The notes: generated from the letters alone by a model not told the origin. 64,000 nt of DNA from Streptomyces sp. TRM70350 (GCF_019219825.1 NZ_JAHUXH010000005.1:62001-126000), one strand, 5' to 3'. Shown: positions 24,045 to 32,927, numbered from the stretch's first letter. Made by a program: numbers and translations.

Positions 24045-24810
24045 GCAGCCTGCTCCCGGCGGGCTGTGCGCGATCCACCAGCCCAATCTGTTCCCGAGGC
24101 TGACGACGCTGGCCAAGCTGTTCGCGGCGGACTACTGGATCGTCCTGGACGATGTGCAGTTCACCCGCCGCGACTACCAGCACCGAGCGCGCCTCGCCGC
24201 CATCGACGAACCAGACCGCCAGCAGTGGCTCTCCATCCCCACCCACCTCCCGAGCGGGCGATCCACCCTCATCCGAGACGCGCTGATTGACGACGTCGAA
24301 CTCGCCTGCCGAAGAACCGCTGGAATGCTGCGGCAGACCTTCGGAACCAGCCCACACTGGCCCTCCCTCGCCCAGGCCCTGGACCCGGTGTTGGATTCCT
24401 TCGCCACAGGGCGGACCGCGGCGATCGCGGAGACCTCCACCCGCGTGCTGCTCGACCTGCTCGGCTGGCGTGGCCGGATCCTCAGTAGCAGCCTCCTGTC
24501 CGCCAGACCGGGCCGCTCCCTCCGACTCGCCGACCTGGCCGCCGCGACGGGTGCTCGCGCGTACCTGTGCGGGACCGGCGGCATGTCCTATCTCGACCCC
24601 GTCCCGTTCGCTGCCAGGAACATCACCGTGGCTGCCTTCTGGCCCCCGACTACCGGCATCTGGTCGACCGCACGCCGGCTCAGTGCCCTGTGGGCACTGG
24701 CGTCGCTCGGCCCAGACACTCTGGCTTCTCGTCTCCGTGCCGTTGCCGACGACCATGCCGCACTCGGGGCCGCCGCGCCTGAACTGCGATCATCGGCAAC
24801 GTCTGTCTGA
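23986..24810 (+). CDS. WbqC-like family protein
   Basis: 274 residues. CAIHQPNLFPRLTTLAKLF and DDVQFTRRDYQHRARL match the WbqC family, proteins linked to surface-sugar or amino-sugar pathways with no settled reaction. The ATG overlaps the YdcF gene by 59 bp and is supported by GAGGA five bases upstream; no later in-frame ATG or GTG lies before the conserved AIHQPN. It is last in the XRE-YdcF-WbqC transcript and converges with the relaxase gene. WbqC beside a radical SAM peptide cluster may signal attachment or modification with a sugar-derived group (inference). Confidence 0.82.
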   Translation: MQRTNLSFAPASPAASSPREQPAPGGLCAIHQPNLFPRLTTLAKLFAADYWIVLDDVQFTRRDYQHRARLAAIDEPDRQQWLSIPTHLPSGRSTLIRDALIDDVELACRRTAGMLRQTFGTSPHWPSLAQALDPVLDSFATGRTAAIAETSTRVLLDLLGWRGRILSSSLLSARPGRSLRLADLAAATGARAYLCGTGGMSYLDPVPFAARNITVAAFWPPTTGIWSTARRLSALWALASLGPDTLASRLRAVADDHAALGAAAPELRSSATSV

Positions 24811-24854
24811 AGTGACAGCAGTCCGGAGCGACGAATGGCTGCCCCCTGCAATCG

Positions 24855-26594
24855 CTACCGCCGAGGGCGGCTCCCTCGCTCCGGAGCGGTAACTGGCTCC
24901 GGTGGACGCTGCTGGACCGAGGCTGTAGTGCTGGCCGCTGATATCGACCGCGTCGAGCGGATGCGTGCGGCTTCGGCTTGGCTGATACGTACGGGGTTGC
25001 GGCCGGTGTGCTGGATGCGCGTGATCAAAACCCGCGCCGGGCGGCGGGCCGTGTCGAGTTCGCGTTGCTCGGCGGCCTCCTTGAGGAGCTGGTGCGGTTT
25101 GTGGCCACCGGCCTCCGCATCCGCGAGGACTGCGGCAAGAGCAGGCCAGTTCTCGTCGGCGAGGATGCGTTCGGCATGGTCGGGGACGGCGGCGCGAACG
25201 TCGCGGGCCAGAGTGCGGCGAGCCTGTTCGCGCGGCAGACGGCGATCCAGATCGGCGAGCACGGGGGCGAGGGCCTGGTCGGCGGCGGTCTGGAGGTGGC
25301 CAAGGGCCCGGCGGGCGGCGTCGGACTGGTGGGCGTGATTCTTCGCCTCGTGCCAGCGCTGCGCGAGGACCGCCGCCCAGACCATGGCGGCGAGCAGGGC
25401 CGCGAGCGCGCTGCCGTCCGATCCGGTGGCGGTGTGGATGATGTCGCGGGCTGCGAGGCGTACGGTGTCGGCGGCTCGGCCTTCGGCACGGATCTGGGAG
25501 CGTTGGGCGCGGGCGAACACCCGTGATGCTGATTGGAGTTCGATGCGCAGGTTCGCGGGGGCGTGCTGTGCGGTGGCCTCGATCAGTTCACCGAGCGCGG
25601 CGATGTGGGCCTGGGCTCGCTCATCCCTGCCGGATTCGTCACCGGTGGCGCCGGCGAGCTCGGCGTGAAGGGTGTCGAGGGCGTCGGTGGCCTGGTGCCA
25701 GGGGGTGGTGTGCCGGGTGCGCCGCGCGGTGGGGTGCTCCTCGAATGTTGCTGCCTCCAGGCGGGCCCGCAGTTTGGGGAGGCTGAGGTCGGGAGCGATC
25801 TTTCCGCCAGCTCGATAGATCTGCTCCCCCTTGTCGTTCTCGTCGCCGGGGCGGCCGACTGCGTAGCCGAGGAGGTCTCCGGAAGGGCCGCGGCGGGGCT
25901 TGACCTCGACGCCGTCAGCGTCGAGGTACGTGAGCAGTTCCTCGGTGTCGGTGACGTGCGGGATGGCGGCTCGGATACGGTCTTCCAGCCACTGCTGGCT
26001 GGTCTGCTCCCAGCCGAGGCGGTCGGCCTTGTGCATCTCGGCCTGGGTGGGGCGGCGGCTGCCGGTTCCATCGCCCTTCTTCAACTGGCGTAGCCCGTAG
26101 TCCTTTTCGATCTCGCGGCATGCGTCGCCGACGCGGATGCCATTGTTGTGGAGTTTGGGGCGACGGCCGTCTTCGCGGACGGTGGTGGCGAGGACGTGGA
26201 TGTGATCGTCCGCGTGGCGGACTGCGATCCAGCGACAGGCCAGGTCGTCGCCTTCGGGTGCGATGCCGGCCGCGTGCACGATGTGACCTGCGATCTCTCC
26301 CCACTCAGCATCCGAGAGCTGCCGATCCTCGGGTGCCGCACGGACGGCGCAGTGCCATACATGGTCGGTGACCGGCTTGCCGAATTCGCTGTTGCGCAGC
26401 TGTACCGGCTCATCGAGGTGGCGGGCGAGTTCGGTGAGCGTCGCGTTCTCGTCACGGCCGGGGTCAGGCATACCGAGCATCGTGAAGGCGGCCACGATGT
26501 GCGGGTCGAAGTGCTCGTCGTGCCGGCCGGGACCGTAAAGGTAGGCGAGCAGTCCGCGGGTCCTGGATCCGGCGGGCTTGATGGCGGCGATCAT
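24855..26594 (-). CDS. relaxase/mobilisation nuclease, MOBP-like
   Basis: 579 residues. The N-terminal ~200 residues form the relaxase domain. Motif III reads RHADDHIHV, with His127, His131 and His133 as metal ligands. An early Tyr (Tyr18 or Tyr20 in LLAYLYGPG) is the likely nicking residue. The C-terminal part is helical and Ala/Arg-rich. It would nick the element's oriT and lead single-stranded DNA into a recipient. It follows mobC with a 5-bp gap. Most actinomycete integrative elements use TraB and lack a relaxase, so this is a distinct transfer route. Confidence 0.87.
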   Translation of the reverse strand: MIAAIKPAGSRTRGLLAYLYGPGRHDEHFDPHIVAAFTMLGMPDPGRDENATLTELARHLDEPVQLRNSEFGKPVTDHVWHCAVRAAPEDRQLSDAEWGEIAGHIVHAAGIAPEGDDLACRWIAVRHADDHIHVLATTVREDGRRPKLHNNGIRVGDACREIEKDYGLRQLKKGDGTGSRRPTQAEMHKADRLGWEQTSQQWLEDRIRAAIPHVTDTEELLTYLDADGVEVKPRRGPSGDLLGYAVGRPGDENDKGEQIYRAGGKIAPDLSLPKLRARLEAATFEEHPTARRTRHTTPWHQATDALDTLHAELAGATGDESGRDERAQAHIAALGELIEATAQHAPANLRIELQSASRVFARAQRSQIRAEGRAADTVRLAARDIIHTATGSDGSALAALLAAMVWAAVLAQRWHEAKNHAHQSDAARRALGHLQTAADQALAPVLADLDRRLPREQARRTLARDVRAAVPDHAERILADENWPALAAVLADAEAGGHKPHQLLKEAAEQRELDTARRPARVLITRIQHTGRNPVRISQAEAARIRSTRSISAASTTASVQQRPPEPVTAPERGSRPRR

Positions 26595-26599
26595 TCCGG

Positions 26600-27310
26600 T
26601 CAGACCTCCATCGTGTCGACGGGAGCGCGCAGAGCCTCGGCGATCAGCTCCAGCAGCTCGTGGAGTTCTTCGAGGCGGTGGCGTACGTCGGGTGGGGTGA
26701 GGTCGCTGTTGAGGGCGCGGGCGATCTGGTTGACGTTGACACCGATCCGGTTGAGTTCGCGCAGTACCTGGGCCCGGAACATATGGGTGCGGCGGCGGTC
26801 TTCGGACAGCGGCAGGTTGGCGGTGAACCGGCCGGTGATGAAGGCGACGACGACATCGGCGGCGAAGCCGCCCGCGCCCTTGTAGCCATGCTCGGCGGTG
26901 GCTTCCTCAAGCTGAGCGAGCTGACCGGTGGTGAAACGCAGAGGGCCGATACGCTCCGTGCGTTTGTCTCCGGTGAATCGGCGGATGGTCGGCTGGACAC
27001 TGTGCGCGGGAGGCTCGGCGGCACGGACGGGGCGCAGAATCTCGTGCTGTACGGCGTGGAGCGTGTCCCCGTCGGGGCCGCCCTCGGCTCCGACCTCCTC
27101 GCCCGGCGCCCCCTGGCGCTGGGCCGTCTCCGCCACCCCCGGGGCGGAGATCCCCGAAGACCGGCCTTGAGTCGGACTCGGGGTACTACTGGCTCCGCCA
27201 GGGGCAGCCCGTCCGAACGCGCGGCGCAAACGCCCCATCAGCGTAGGGGACTTCGTCAGCGGCAGCGGCTCGTCGGGAGTGTGGTCGGGACGGTGCGGGT
27301 CGTGCGTCAC
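26600..27310 (-). CDS. MobC-type relaxosome accessory protein
   Basis: 236 residues. A disordered Pro/Gly/Ser-rich N-terminal half is followed by the MobC domain: RIGPLRFTTGQLAQLEEA, then ELNRIGVNVNQIARALNS and a C-terminal helix. MobC helps the relaxase bind and melt oriT. GTG 27310 is chosen because AGGAG precedes it by eight bases; the frame is open to 27391 but that leader has no ribosome site. It is immediately upstream of the relaxase gene on the same strand. Confidence 0.82.
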   Translation of the reverse strand: MTHDPHRPDHTPDEPLPLTKSPTLMGRLRRAFGRAAPGGASSTPSPTQGRSSGISAPGVAETAQRQGAPGEEVGAEGGPDGDTLHAVQHEILRPVRAAEPPAHSVQPTIRRFTGDKRTERIGPLRFTTGQLAQLEEATAEHGYKGAGGFAADVVVAFITGRFTANLPLSEDRRRTHMFRAQVLRELNRIGVNVNQIARALNSDLTPPDVRHRLEELHELLELIAEALRAPVDTMEV

Positions 27311-27471
27311 GGGCGGTTCTCCTGAAGAGGCGGGGGAGGCAGGTCGGCGGGGAAGAACTGGCTCAGTGCTGGTAGTCAGCACGCCATCCACAGATGTGGA
27401 TAAGCGGGCGGCGAACGGGGCGCTGGCCGGGGTGACCGGAAGGGGTTCCGGTCACCCCGCAGGGATTCCGG

Positions 27472-28332
27472 TCAGCCGCTGTTCGGACTGGTCTCGGCGG
27501 CGGCTTCCATTTCGGGCCGGAAGATCTCCATCACCTCGGTCTGCCGCCGACTGCTGATCGTCAGGTCCTTGTCCTTGACTGCCTTCCGGAGAAGGGACCG
27601 GCTGAGTGTGCCGTGCTCAGCGAGGGCGACCCGGCCGATCTCCACGAGTTCTGCGAGCGTGGCCTTGGGCGGGCGGCCACGGCGCGGCTTGCTCTCCGAA
27701 ACCTCGGGCGGTGGTTCCGTCGGCTGGACGGAACCGGCGGCCGGAGGCTCAGCGGGCCGGACCAGCTCGGCCAGTGACTCAGCGGGCTTGGCGGGCGCGG
27801 TGACCGGCGGTTCCGGCGCCTGGACGGGTGCGGCGTCGAAGTGGTCGGCGGGTTGGTCGACGAGCTGGTGAATCTGCCGCATCAGAACGCCGAAGGCCAG
27901 CAGCGCGGCGGTCGGGGGGACCGCGGCGACCACGTAGTCGAGCAGGGGCACGGCGCTGGCGTTGCCTGTGCCGCTGACCCCAGCCACGTTAAGCGCGATA
28001 GAGCCGACCGATCCGATGGCGGTGAGGGTGATCGCCCACCAGTCGGTCACCCGGCGCAGTCCCGCGCGGAGCATGAGGAGTTCGCCCGCGACGATGAAGG
28101 CGTCCAGGGTGGCCGGCCAGGCCCACTGGCGGATCGGGGAGTTCTTGAGGCCGTGCTGTCCGGCGACCTCTGCGAGGTGTGCGTAGGACAGCCAGAACCC
28201 GCCGGCGGTGAGGGCCACGATGACGATTCCAGCCGCGATGAGCGCGTACCGCTCGGCGGCTTGCTTGGTCGTCATCGGCCGCCCTTCGTCAGGGCGATGG
28301 TCTCGGTGGGTGGGTGTGGAGCGGGTGGTCAA
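27472..28332 (-). CDS. DUF2637 membrane protein
   Basis: 286 residues from a TTG at 28332 preceded by AGGAG eight bases upstream. An ATG at 28275 (MTTKQAAERYALIAAG) is an alternative. Four membrane segments lie in the first ~150 residues: ALIAAGIVIVALTAGGFWLS; one around TLDAFIVAGELLMLRAG; one near ITLTAIGSVGSIALN; one near VVAAVPPTAALLAFGVL. The C-terminal half is Pro/Ala-rich, then Lys/Arg-rich with a possible helix-turn-helix (GTLSRSLLRKAVKDKDL). DUF2637 proteins are common on Streptomyces plasmids and are thought to act in plasmid spread. Confidence 0.8.
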   Translation of the reverse strand: MTTRSTPTHRDHRPDEGRPMTTKQAAERYALIAAGIVIVALTAGGFWLSYAHLAEVAGQHGLKNSPIRQWAWPATLDAFIVAGELLMLRAGLRRVTDWWAITLTAIGSVGSIALNVAGVSGTGNASAVPLLDYVVAAVPPTAALLAFGVLMRQIHQLVDQPADHFDAAPVQAPEPPVTAPAKPAESLAELVRPAEPPAAGSVQPTEPPPEVSESKPRRGRPPKATLAELVEIGRVALAEHGTLSRSLLRKAVKDKDLTISSRRQTEVMEIFRPEMEAAAETSPNSG

Positions 28333-28335
28333 GCG

Positions 28336-28720
28336 GGGTTCTCCTGGGGTGGTGGCGTGGTCCGTCTTTGCCGTCTTGGCCGTTGCAAGCGCAGGTCAGG
28401 GCCGGTACGGCACAGGGTTCGGTGTTCCGTCCTGGCGGCGCCGGCGCGTCTTGGGGCAGGCGCAGGCGGTGAGGCTGCGGTTTGGTGGCCGTGGACGGAT
28501 CGGATCCGTCTTGCCGTCCCGGTCGCATGCGCTGTGACCTGCGGTGATACGGCGGGGACGCCCGGGACGGCACAAGACGAATGCGGGCAACGTCCCGGTG
28601 GGCATCGCGGCGGTCATGATCGTGTTGCCGTCTTGGCCCCGGCTGCCGTCTTGCCTGTATGCCGTTTGACCTGCGGAGTTACGGCAGGGACGGCAAGGAC
28701 GGCAACCGGGGGCGGGGCGA
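28336..28720. repeat. repeat-rich non-coding region, candidate origin or oriT
   Basis: No gene. TGCCGTCTTG-type boxes occur at about 28369, 28510, 28626 and 28644. A 25-bp direct repeat, GACCTGCGG-N3-TACGGC-N-GGGACG, occurs at 28536-28560 and 28668-28692. Box 28643-28655 is nearly complementary to 28688-28700 (one base bulged), so a large hairpin can form around the second 25-bp repeat. Its position between the DUF3631 ATPase and DUF2637 genes fits an origin of replication or of transfer. Confidence 0.5.
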
Positions 28721-28724
28721 TGTG

Positions 28725-30008
28725 TCAGCCCTCGCTGCGGGCGGGCTCGGCGTCGACCGGATGGATGGTCGGGCAGTAGCGGCGCCACGCGTCGAGGAAC
28801 TTGTTGCGCGTGTAGCCCTTGCGCTGGGTTCCGTCGATAAGGCGGACGTTGCCGGACTTGATGCCGAAGCCGCCCAGCATCCCGGCCAGGTCACGCGGGC
28901 TCAGCCCGCTGCGCCCCCACTCCGCCCAGGGGCTTTCCGGGTCCTGGCGCAGGTGGTGGAGGAGCTCGTCCGTGCAGAGGCTGTCGACCTCGCGCTGGGC
29001 GACGAAGACCCGGCGGATGTCGGCCAGGATCCGCGCTGAGCTGGGATGGTCCTCCTCGGCCTGCGTCTCGTCGGTGGCCATCTGCGCGCACGCCACGCGG
29101 GCGAGGCGGGGCCAGTGTCCGGAGGCGAGGTCGGCGACGATCACCAAGGGCTCCCAGGTGTCGGCGGCGCGGTCCTCCACCGGCATCGCCGGTTCCATGT
29201 CGGCGGCCTCGTCGAGCATCGGGCGGGCCCATGCGGCGATGCGGTCGCGCAGGTCGTGGAGGGCTGGGGTGTCGCGGCGGGAGCGGAAGGGCTTGACGCT
29301 CTCGCCCTCGGCCCTGCGGCGCATGCGGATGACCACGGACCGGTCCATGATCGTGTCGGGGAGGTCGCCGATGCCCGCGAGTGCAGCCATGGCGAAGGTG
29401 GCGAACCGGTGGGGCGTGTGGTCGTTGCCGACGACGCGGGTGACGTAGCGGTTGCGTTGGTGGCCGGCGTTGAGCAGGCCGCGCATCTCCTCGTTCTTCT
29501 CCGCCTGCTTCGGCGTGCCGAAGATGGTGTCGGCCTCGTCCACCAGCAGGGTGGGCGGTTCGTCGGTGATGGAGCGGAAGATGGCCGCCGGTGTGGTGTT
29601 GATGGTGAGCATCGGCTCGTGGACCGTCTCGGTCAGCACGTCCAGGAGCCGTGACTTGCCGCACCGCTTCGCCGGTCCGACCACGGCCAGGCGTGGGGCG
29701 TGCTGCCACGCGGGCTGCAGGTGCGTCGCCGCCACCCACAGCGTGACTGCGTCCAGCGCCTGCGGGGAGGGCAGGATCACGAACTGGGCTATCTGGGCAC
29801 GCAGTTCGTTCAGCACCTCGGAGCCGTACGTCGGCTCCGGGTCCGGCACCGCCTCTTCGGCGGGCTGGTCCACCGGGACCGTATCCGGCGCCCGCTCGTC
29901 GGCCGCCGGGGCGGCTTCGGGCGCGTGGCCGGGCCGGCCGGGCACGGCGACCGTCGGCCATGCGGCTTTGCCGGGTGCGGAATGCGGCTCGGGTGTCGTA
30001 GGTTGCAC
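28725..30008 (-). CDS. DUF3631 ATPase, putative replication protein
   Basis: 427 residues. A disordered acidic N-terminus precedes a P-loop domain: Walker A GPAKRCGKS (111-119) and Walker B LLVDEAD (154-160), with arginine-finger-like residues near IMDRSVVIRMRRR. The C-terminal DUF3631 domain includes SARILADIRRVF and a wHTH-like end (GYTRNKFLDAWRRYCP). DUF3631 proteins are found on actinomycete plasmids and integrative elements, where they probably serve as a helicase or primase-helicase. The start is a GTG with AAGGAG seven bases upstream. The candidate origin lies immediately downstream. Confidence 0.78.
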   Translation of the reverse strand: MQPTTPEPHSAPGKAAWPTVAVPGRPGHAPEAAPAADERAPDTVPVDQPAEEAVPDPEPTYGSEVLNELRAQIAQFVILPSPQALDAVTLWVAATHLQPAWQHAPRLAVVGPAKRCGKSRLLDVLTETVHEPMLTINTTPAAIFRSITDEPPTLLVDEADTIFGTPKQAEKNEEMRGLLNAGHQRNRYVTRVVGNDHTPHRFATFAMAALAGIGDLPDTIMDRSVVIRMRRRAEGESVKPFRSRRDTPALHDLRDRIAAWARPMLDEAADMEPAMPVEDRAADTWEPLVIVADLASGHWPRLARVACAQMATDETQAEEDHPSSARILADIRRVFVAQREVDSLCTDELLHHLRQDPESPWAEWGRSGLSPRDLAGMLGGFGIKSGNVRLIDGTQRKGYTRNKFLDAWRRYCPTIHPVDAEPARSEG

Positions 30009-30234
30009 AGGGCAGCTCCTTATCCGGTGGCGTCGGGCATGCAGGCCCGGCTCACGCAGGTCGTTCGTTGGAATGCGGGCAGTGGAGTGTGCGGAGCCTC
30101 CGGCGTTGGCGCGCCGGGGGCTTTCTCGCTTCCTTGGCCGGGCGAGGGAACACGGACAGTACGTCCGCGCCGGGCCACAGTCCAGCGTTTCTGTGTCAGC
30201 TCAGCGCAGAAGCGTCTGCTATGGGCTCGGATCG

Positions 30235-30465
30235 TCATGCGGCCAGGCCGAGCAGGTTCAACAGGTCGGCGGTCACGACGCGGTACGCCTTGCCCAGCCG
30301 CAGGACCTTGCACGGGTACTGGCCGCGCTTGGCCAGCTCGTAGCCCTTGCTCCGGCCCAGCCCCAGCGCCCGGTTGCCGGTGTCGAGGTCAACGGCGGCG
30401 GGCAGGGCCAGCAGCTCTTCTCGTGTCATGCCCTTGGGGTGCTCGGCGGTGTCGTTGTTGCGCAT
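30235..30465 (-). CDS. xis: excisionase / MerR-like HTH protein
   Basis: 76 residues. A winged helix-turn-helix of the AlpA/excisionase type: ALGLGRSKGYELAKRGQYP, then KVLRLGKAYRVVTADLLNLL. Together with integrase it would direct excision at the 44-bp att repeats. It is divergent from the XRE regulator at 30561. The 226 bp downstream of it, before the DUF3631 gene, shows no further gene. Confidence 0.8.
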   Translation of the reverse strand: MRNNDTAEHPKGMTREELLALPAAVDLDTGNRALGLGRSKGYELAKRGQYPCKVLRLGKAYRVVTADLLNLLGLAA

Positions 30466-30548
30466 GCAGTGCTCCGTTCATGAGTGAGCCCTCGGCGAAC
30501 GCGGCATCACGTCCGGCTCCAGGCGATCACTAACCATCATCGGGAAGC

Positions 30549-30568
30549 TAATGTGTCTCCATGACACA
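30549..30568 (+). promoter_or_regulatory. -10 box and inverted repeat at the regulator start codon
   Basis: TAATGT at 30549-30554 fits a -10 box and places the transcript start at about the ATG at 30561, so the message is probably leaderless; no ribosome site is present. TGTGTC (30552-30557) and GACACA (30563-30568) form an inverted repeat overlapping both the -10 box and the start codon, a likely self-repression site. The matching -35 region is weak. Confidence 0.5.
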
Positions 30569-31241
30569 ACGCGGTTTTGATCCTGGAGATGACGAGGACG
30601 ACGTCCCGGAGTGGGTGGATCAGGTGATGGCCACGGTGGCCGCCGAGGTCCGTAGACGAAGGAAGGAGCTGCGCATGAGCGCCCAGGACCTGGCCGACCG
30701 TTGCGAGGAGATCGGCCATCCGATCCCGCGCAATGTGATCGCCAACATGGAATCCGGCCGCCGCGCCAACCTGCCCCTGGTCGACGTCCTCGTCCTCGCC
30801 GAAGCCCTACGGACCTACCCCATCTGCCTGCTCTACCCCGTCGGCTACGTCGACCGAGTCCAGCGCCTTCCCCTGCAGCACTCCGACCCCACATGGGATG
30901 CCATGCACTGGTTCACCGGCGACAGCGAGGACTTCGGCATGGAAGACGACATGCTCCGCAACTTCCGCGCCCACGTCCGCTACCAGCGCGCCGCCCTGGC
31001 CGCCCTGAAAGGCGAGAAGCACGAGCGCTGGAAAGCCGAGACGGCACCCAACCAGGCCGAACGCGAGGAAGCCGTACTCGCCCAAGCCGACTACGCCGAA
31101 AGGGTGTTGGAAGCCAAGTACCGGCTCCGCAGCGCCCGCGCCTTCATCCGCGAAGACGGCGGCACACCACCGCACCTGCCACCAGAACTCGCCGACGTCG
31201 ACCCACCCGTCGGCAACACCGATGAGGAGAATGATCTTTGA
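30561..31241 (+). CDS. XRE-family regulator coupled to integrase
   Basis: 226 residues. The N-terminal helix-turn-helix includes RRRRKELRMSAQDLADRCEE and IPRNVIANMESGRR. The rest is helical, with an acidic C-terminus (TDEENDL). It lies divergent from xis and overlaps the integrase start by TTGA, so it probably controls integration and excision. An operator-like inverted repeat sits on its start codon. The position directly before int is typical for actinomycete integrative elements. Confidence 0.82.
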   Translation: MTQRGFDPGDDEDDVPEWVDQVMATVAAEVRRRRKELRMSAQDLADRCEEIGHPIPRNVIANMESGRRANLPLVDVLVLAEALRTYPICLLYPVGYVDRVQRLPLQHSDPTWDAMHWFTGDSEDFGMEDDMLRNFRAHVRYQRAALAALKGEKHERWKAETAPNQAEREEAVLAQADYAERVLEAKYRLRSARAFIREDGGTPPHLPPELADVDPPVGNTDEENDL

Positions 31242-32839
31242 AGGGTTCCACCCACCGCCGCTGCTACTGCCGCGACCCTCACAACGGTAAGCCGCTCGGC
31301 AAGAAGTGCCCGAAGCTCTCCAACCGTAAGCACGGCTCGTACTCCATACGCCAGGAGCTCCCGCCCCGCGAGGACGGCACCCGCCGCTCCTTCAGCCGCG
31401 CCGGCTACGACTCCCTGAAGGCGGCCCAGGCCGACCTCGACCACGTCCGCGCCCTGCTCGGCCTCGCCGACACCGACGACCCCGAGGGCATGGCGCTCAT
31501 CGCTGCCATGCTGGAAGAGGTCGGCGACGAGAAGTCGCCACTGCCGGATGTCGAGGAGACCCGCCGACGCCTGAAGTCCGGTCAGGACCTGATCGGCCGC
31601 CTGACCGTCAGCGAGTGGTTCGACCGATGGCTCGACGGCAAGCGCATCCGCAAGTCGGGACTCAGCCGCTACGAGACCGATATCCGCTTCCACTTGAAGC
31701 CCCGGATCGGCCACCACCGCCTCGACCGCCTGCGCGTGAGCCATCTCAGCGACATGTTCACGGCCATCTCCGATGCCAACGCCGAGATCCTGGAGCAGAA
31801 CGCCCAGCGCCGTGCCGCGGTGGAGGAATTGGCCACCGTGCCGTGGAAGGGCACGGACAACCGCGCCCGTCGCAAGGCGATGAAGACGGCGATTGACGCC
31901 ATGCCCCCGTTCCGGCGCGTGACCGGCCCGGCCACCCGGCAGCGCATCAAGGCCACGCTACGGGCCGCGCTGAACGACGCGATCGGCCAGCAGATCCTCA
32001 CCTTCAACCCGGCCGCCCACGTGGAACTCGACCCCGTGCGCAAGCCGAAGGCTCTGGTGTGGACGGACGCGCGGGTCGCCAAGTGGGAGCAGACGGGCGA
32101 GAAACCCTCGCCCGTGATGGTCTGGACACCCGAACAGACCGGCGCGTTCCTCGACTTCGTCGTGGAGGACCGGCTGTACGCGATGTGGCACCTGATCGCC
32201 TTCCGCGGCCTGCGGCGGGGCGAGGCATGCGCGCAACCCTGGTCGGAGACCAACCTCGATGACCACTCCCTGACCGTCTCCGCCCAGCTCGTCCAGGACG
32301 GGTGGGAGGTCGAGACCTCCGCGCCCAAGACGGACAGCGGCTTCCGCGTGGTCGCGCTCGACGACGACACCGTCAGCGTCCTGAAGCGGCACCGCGAACA
32401 GCAGGACGCGGACCGCGAGGAGTGGGGAACAGCCTGGGTGGACACCGGCATGGTCTTCACCCAAGAAGACGGCTCCTGGCTCCATCCCGGGAAGGTAACC
32501 GACCTCTTCGAGCGGCTCGTCGCCGCCTCCGGGCTCCCGCCAATCCGGCTGCACGACCTCCGGCACGGGGCGGCCACGCTCATGCTCGCCGCCGGCATCG
32601 ACGTGAAGATCGTGTCGGACACGCTCGGGCACAGCGACACCCGGATCACGCGGGACATTTACCAGAGCGTCCTTCCACAGGTCGGCAAGAACGCCGCCGA
32701 GGCCACCGCCAAGCTCGTCCCGCTTCAACGGAAGACCGAGGCAGAGGAGGCCCGCAAGGCCGCCAAGAAGGCCAAGGACAAGGCGAAAGCCGAGGCCAGG
32801 GCCAAGAGGAAGGGCAAGCGGAAGAAGCCCAAGAAGTAG
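31238..32839 (+). CDS. int: tyrosine recombinase / integrase
   Basis: 533 residues with a TTG start at 31238 that overlaps the regulator stop (TTGA), with GAGGAGA about ten bases upstream. The N-terminus carries a Cys/Arg-rich arm-binding region (CYCRDPHNGKPLGKKC), then a SAM-like core-binding domain (about 125-240). The catalytic domain has Arg in FRGLRRGEAC, the His-x-x-Arg box in HDLRHGAATL and the nucleophile Tyr in TRDIYQSVLP. A Lys/Ala-rich tail ends the protein. It would recombine the 44-bp core within tRNA-Thr. A decayed copy of its 3' part lies at 12489-13038. Confidence 0.93.
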   Translation: MKGSTHRRCYCRDPHNGKPLGKKCPKLSNRKHGSYSIRQELPPREDGTRRSFSRAGYDSLKAAQADLDHVRALLGLADTDDPEGMALIAAMLEEVGDEKSPLPDVEETRRRLKSGQDLIGRLTVSEWFDRWLDGKRIRKSGLSRYETDIRFHLKPRIGHHRLDRLRVSHLSDMFTAISDANAEILEQNAQRRAAVEELATVPWKGTDNRARRKAMKTAIDAMPPFRRVTGPATRQRIKATLRAALNDAIGQQILTFNPAAHVELDPVRKPKALVWTDARVAKWEQTGEKPSPVMVWTPEQTGAFLDFVVEDRLYAMWHLIAFRGLRRGEACAQPWSETNLDDHSLTVSAQLVQDGWEVETSAPKTDSGFRVVALDDDTVSVLKRHREQQDADREEWGTAWVDTGMVFTQEDGSWLHPGKVTDLFERLVAASGLPPIRLHDLRHGAATLMLAAGIDVKIVSDTLGHSDTRITRDIYQSVLPQVGKNAAEATAKLVPLQRKTEAEEARKAAKKAKDKAKAEARAKRKGKRKKPKK

Positions 32840-32852
32840 GGCACCGGACCGC

Positions 32853-32875
32853 TCCGCTCACGCATCGCTCACGCA
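32853..32875. repeat. 23-bp repeat near right end, candidate integrase arm site
   Basis: Identical to 13312-13334, with two CGCTCACGCA boxes one base apart. It lies 91 bp inside the right attachment core, just after the integrase stop codon. It faces the same way as the left copy, which is direct rather than mirrored with respect to the two ends. Confidence 0.55.
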
Positions 32876-32927
32876 AGCCATCTCGCGGCACTCCGGCCGT
32901 GTGACGCGTCATGCCCCGAGTAGCAGA

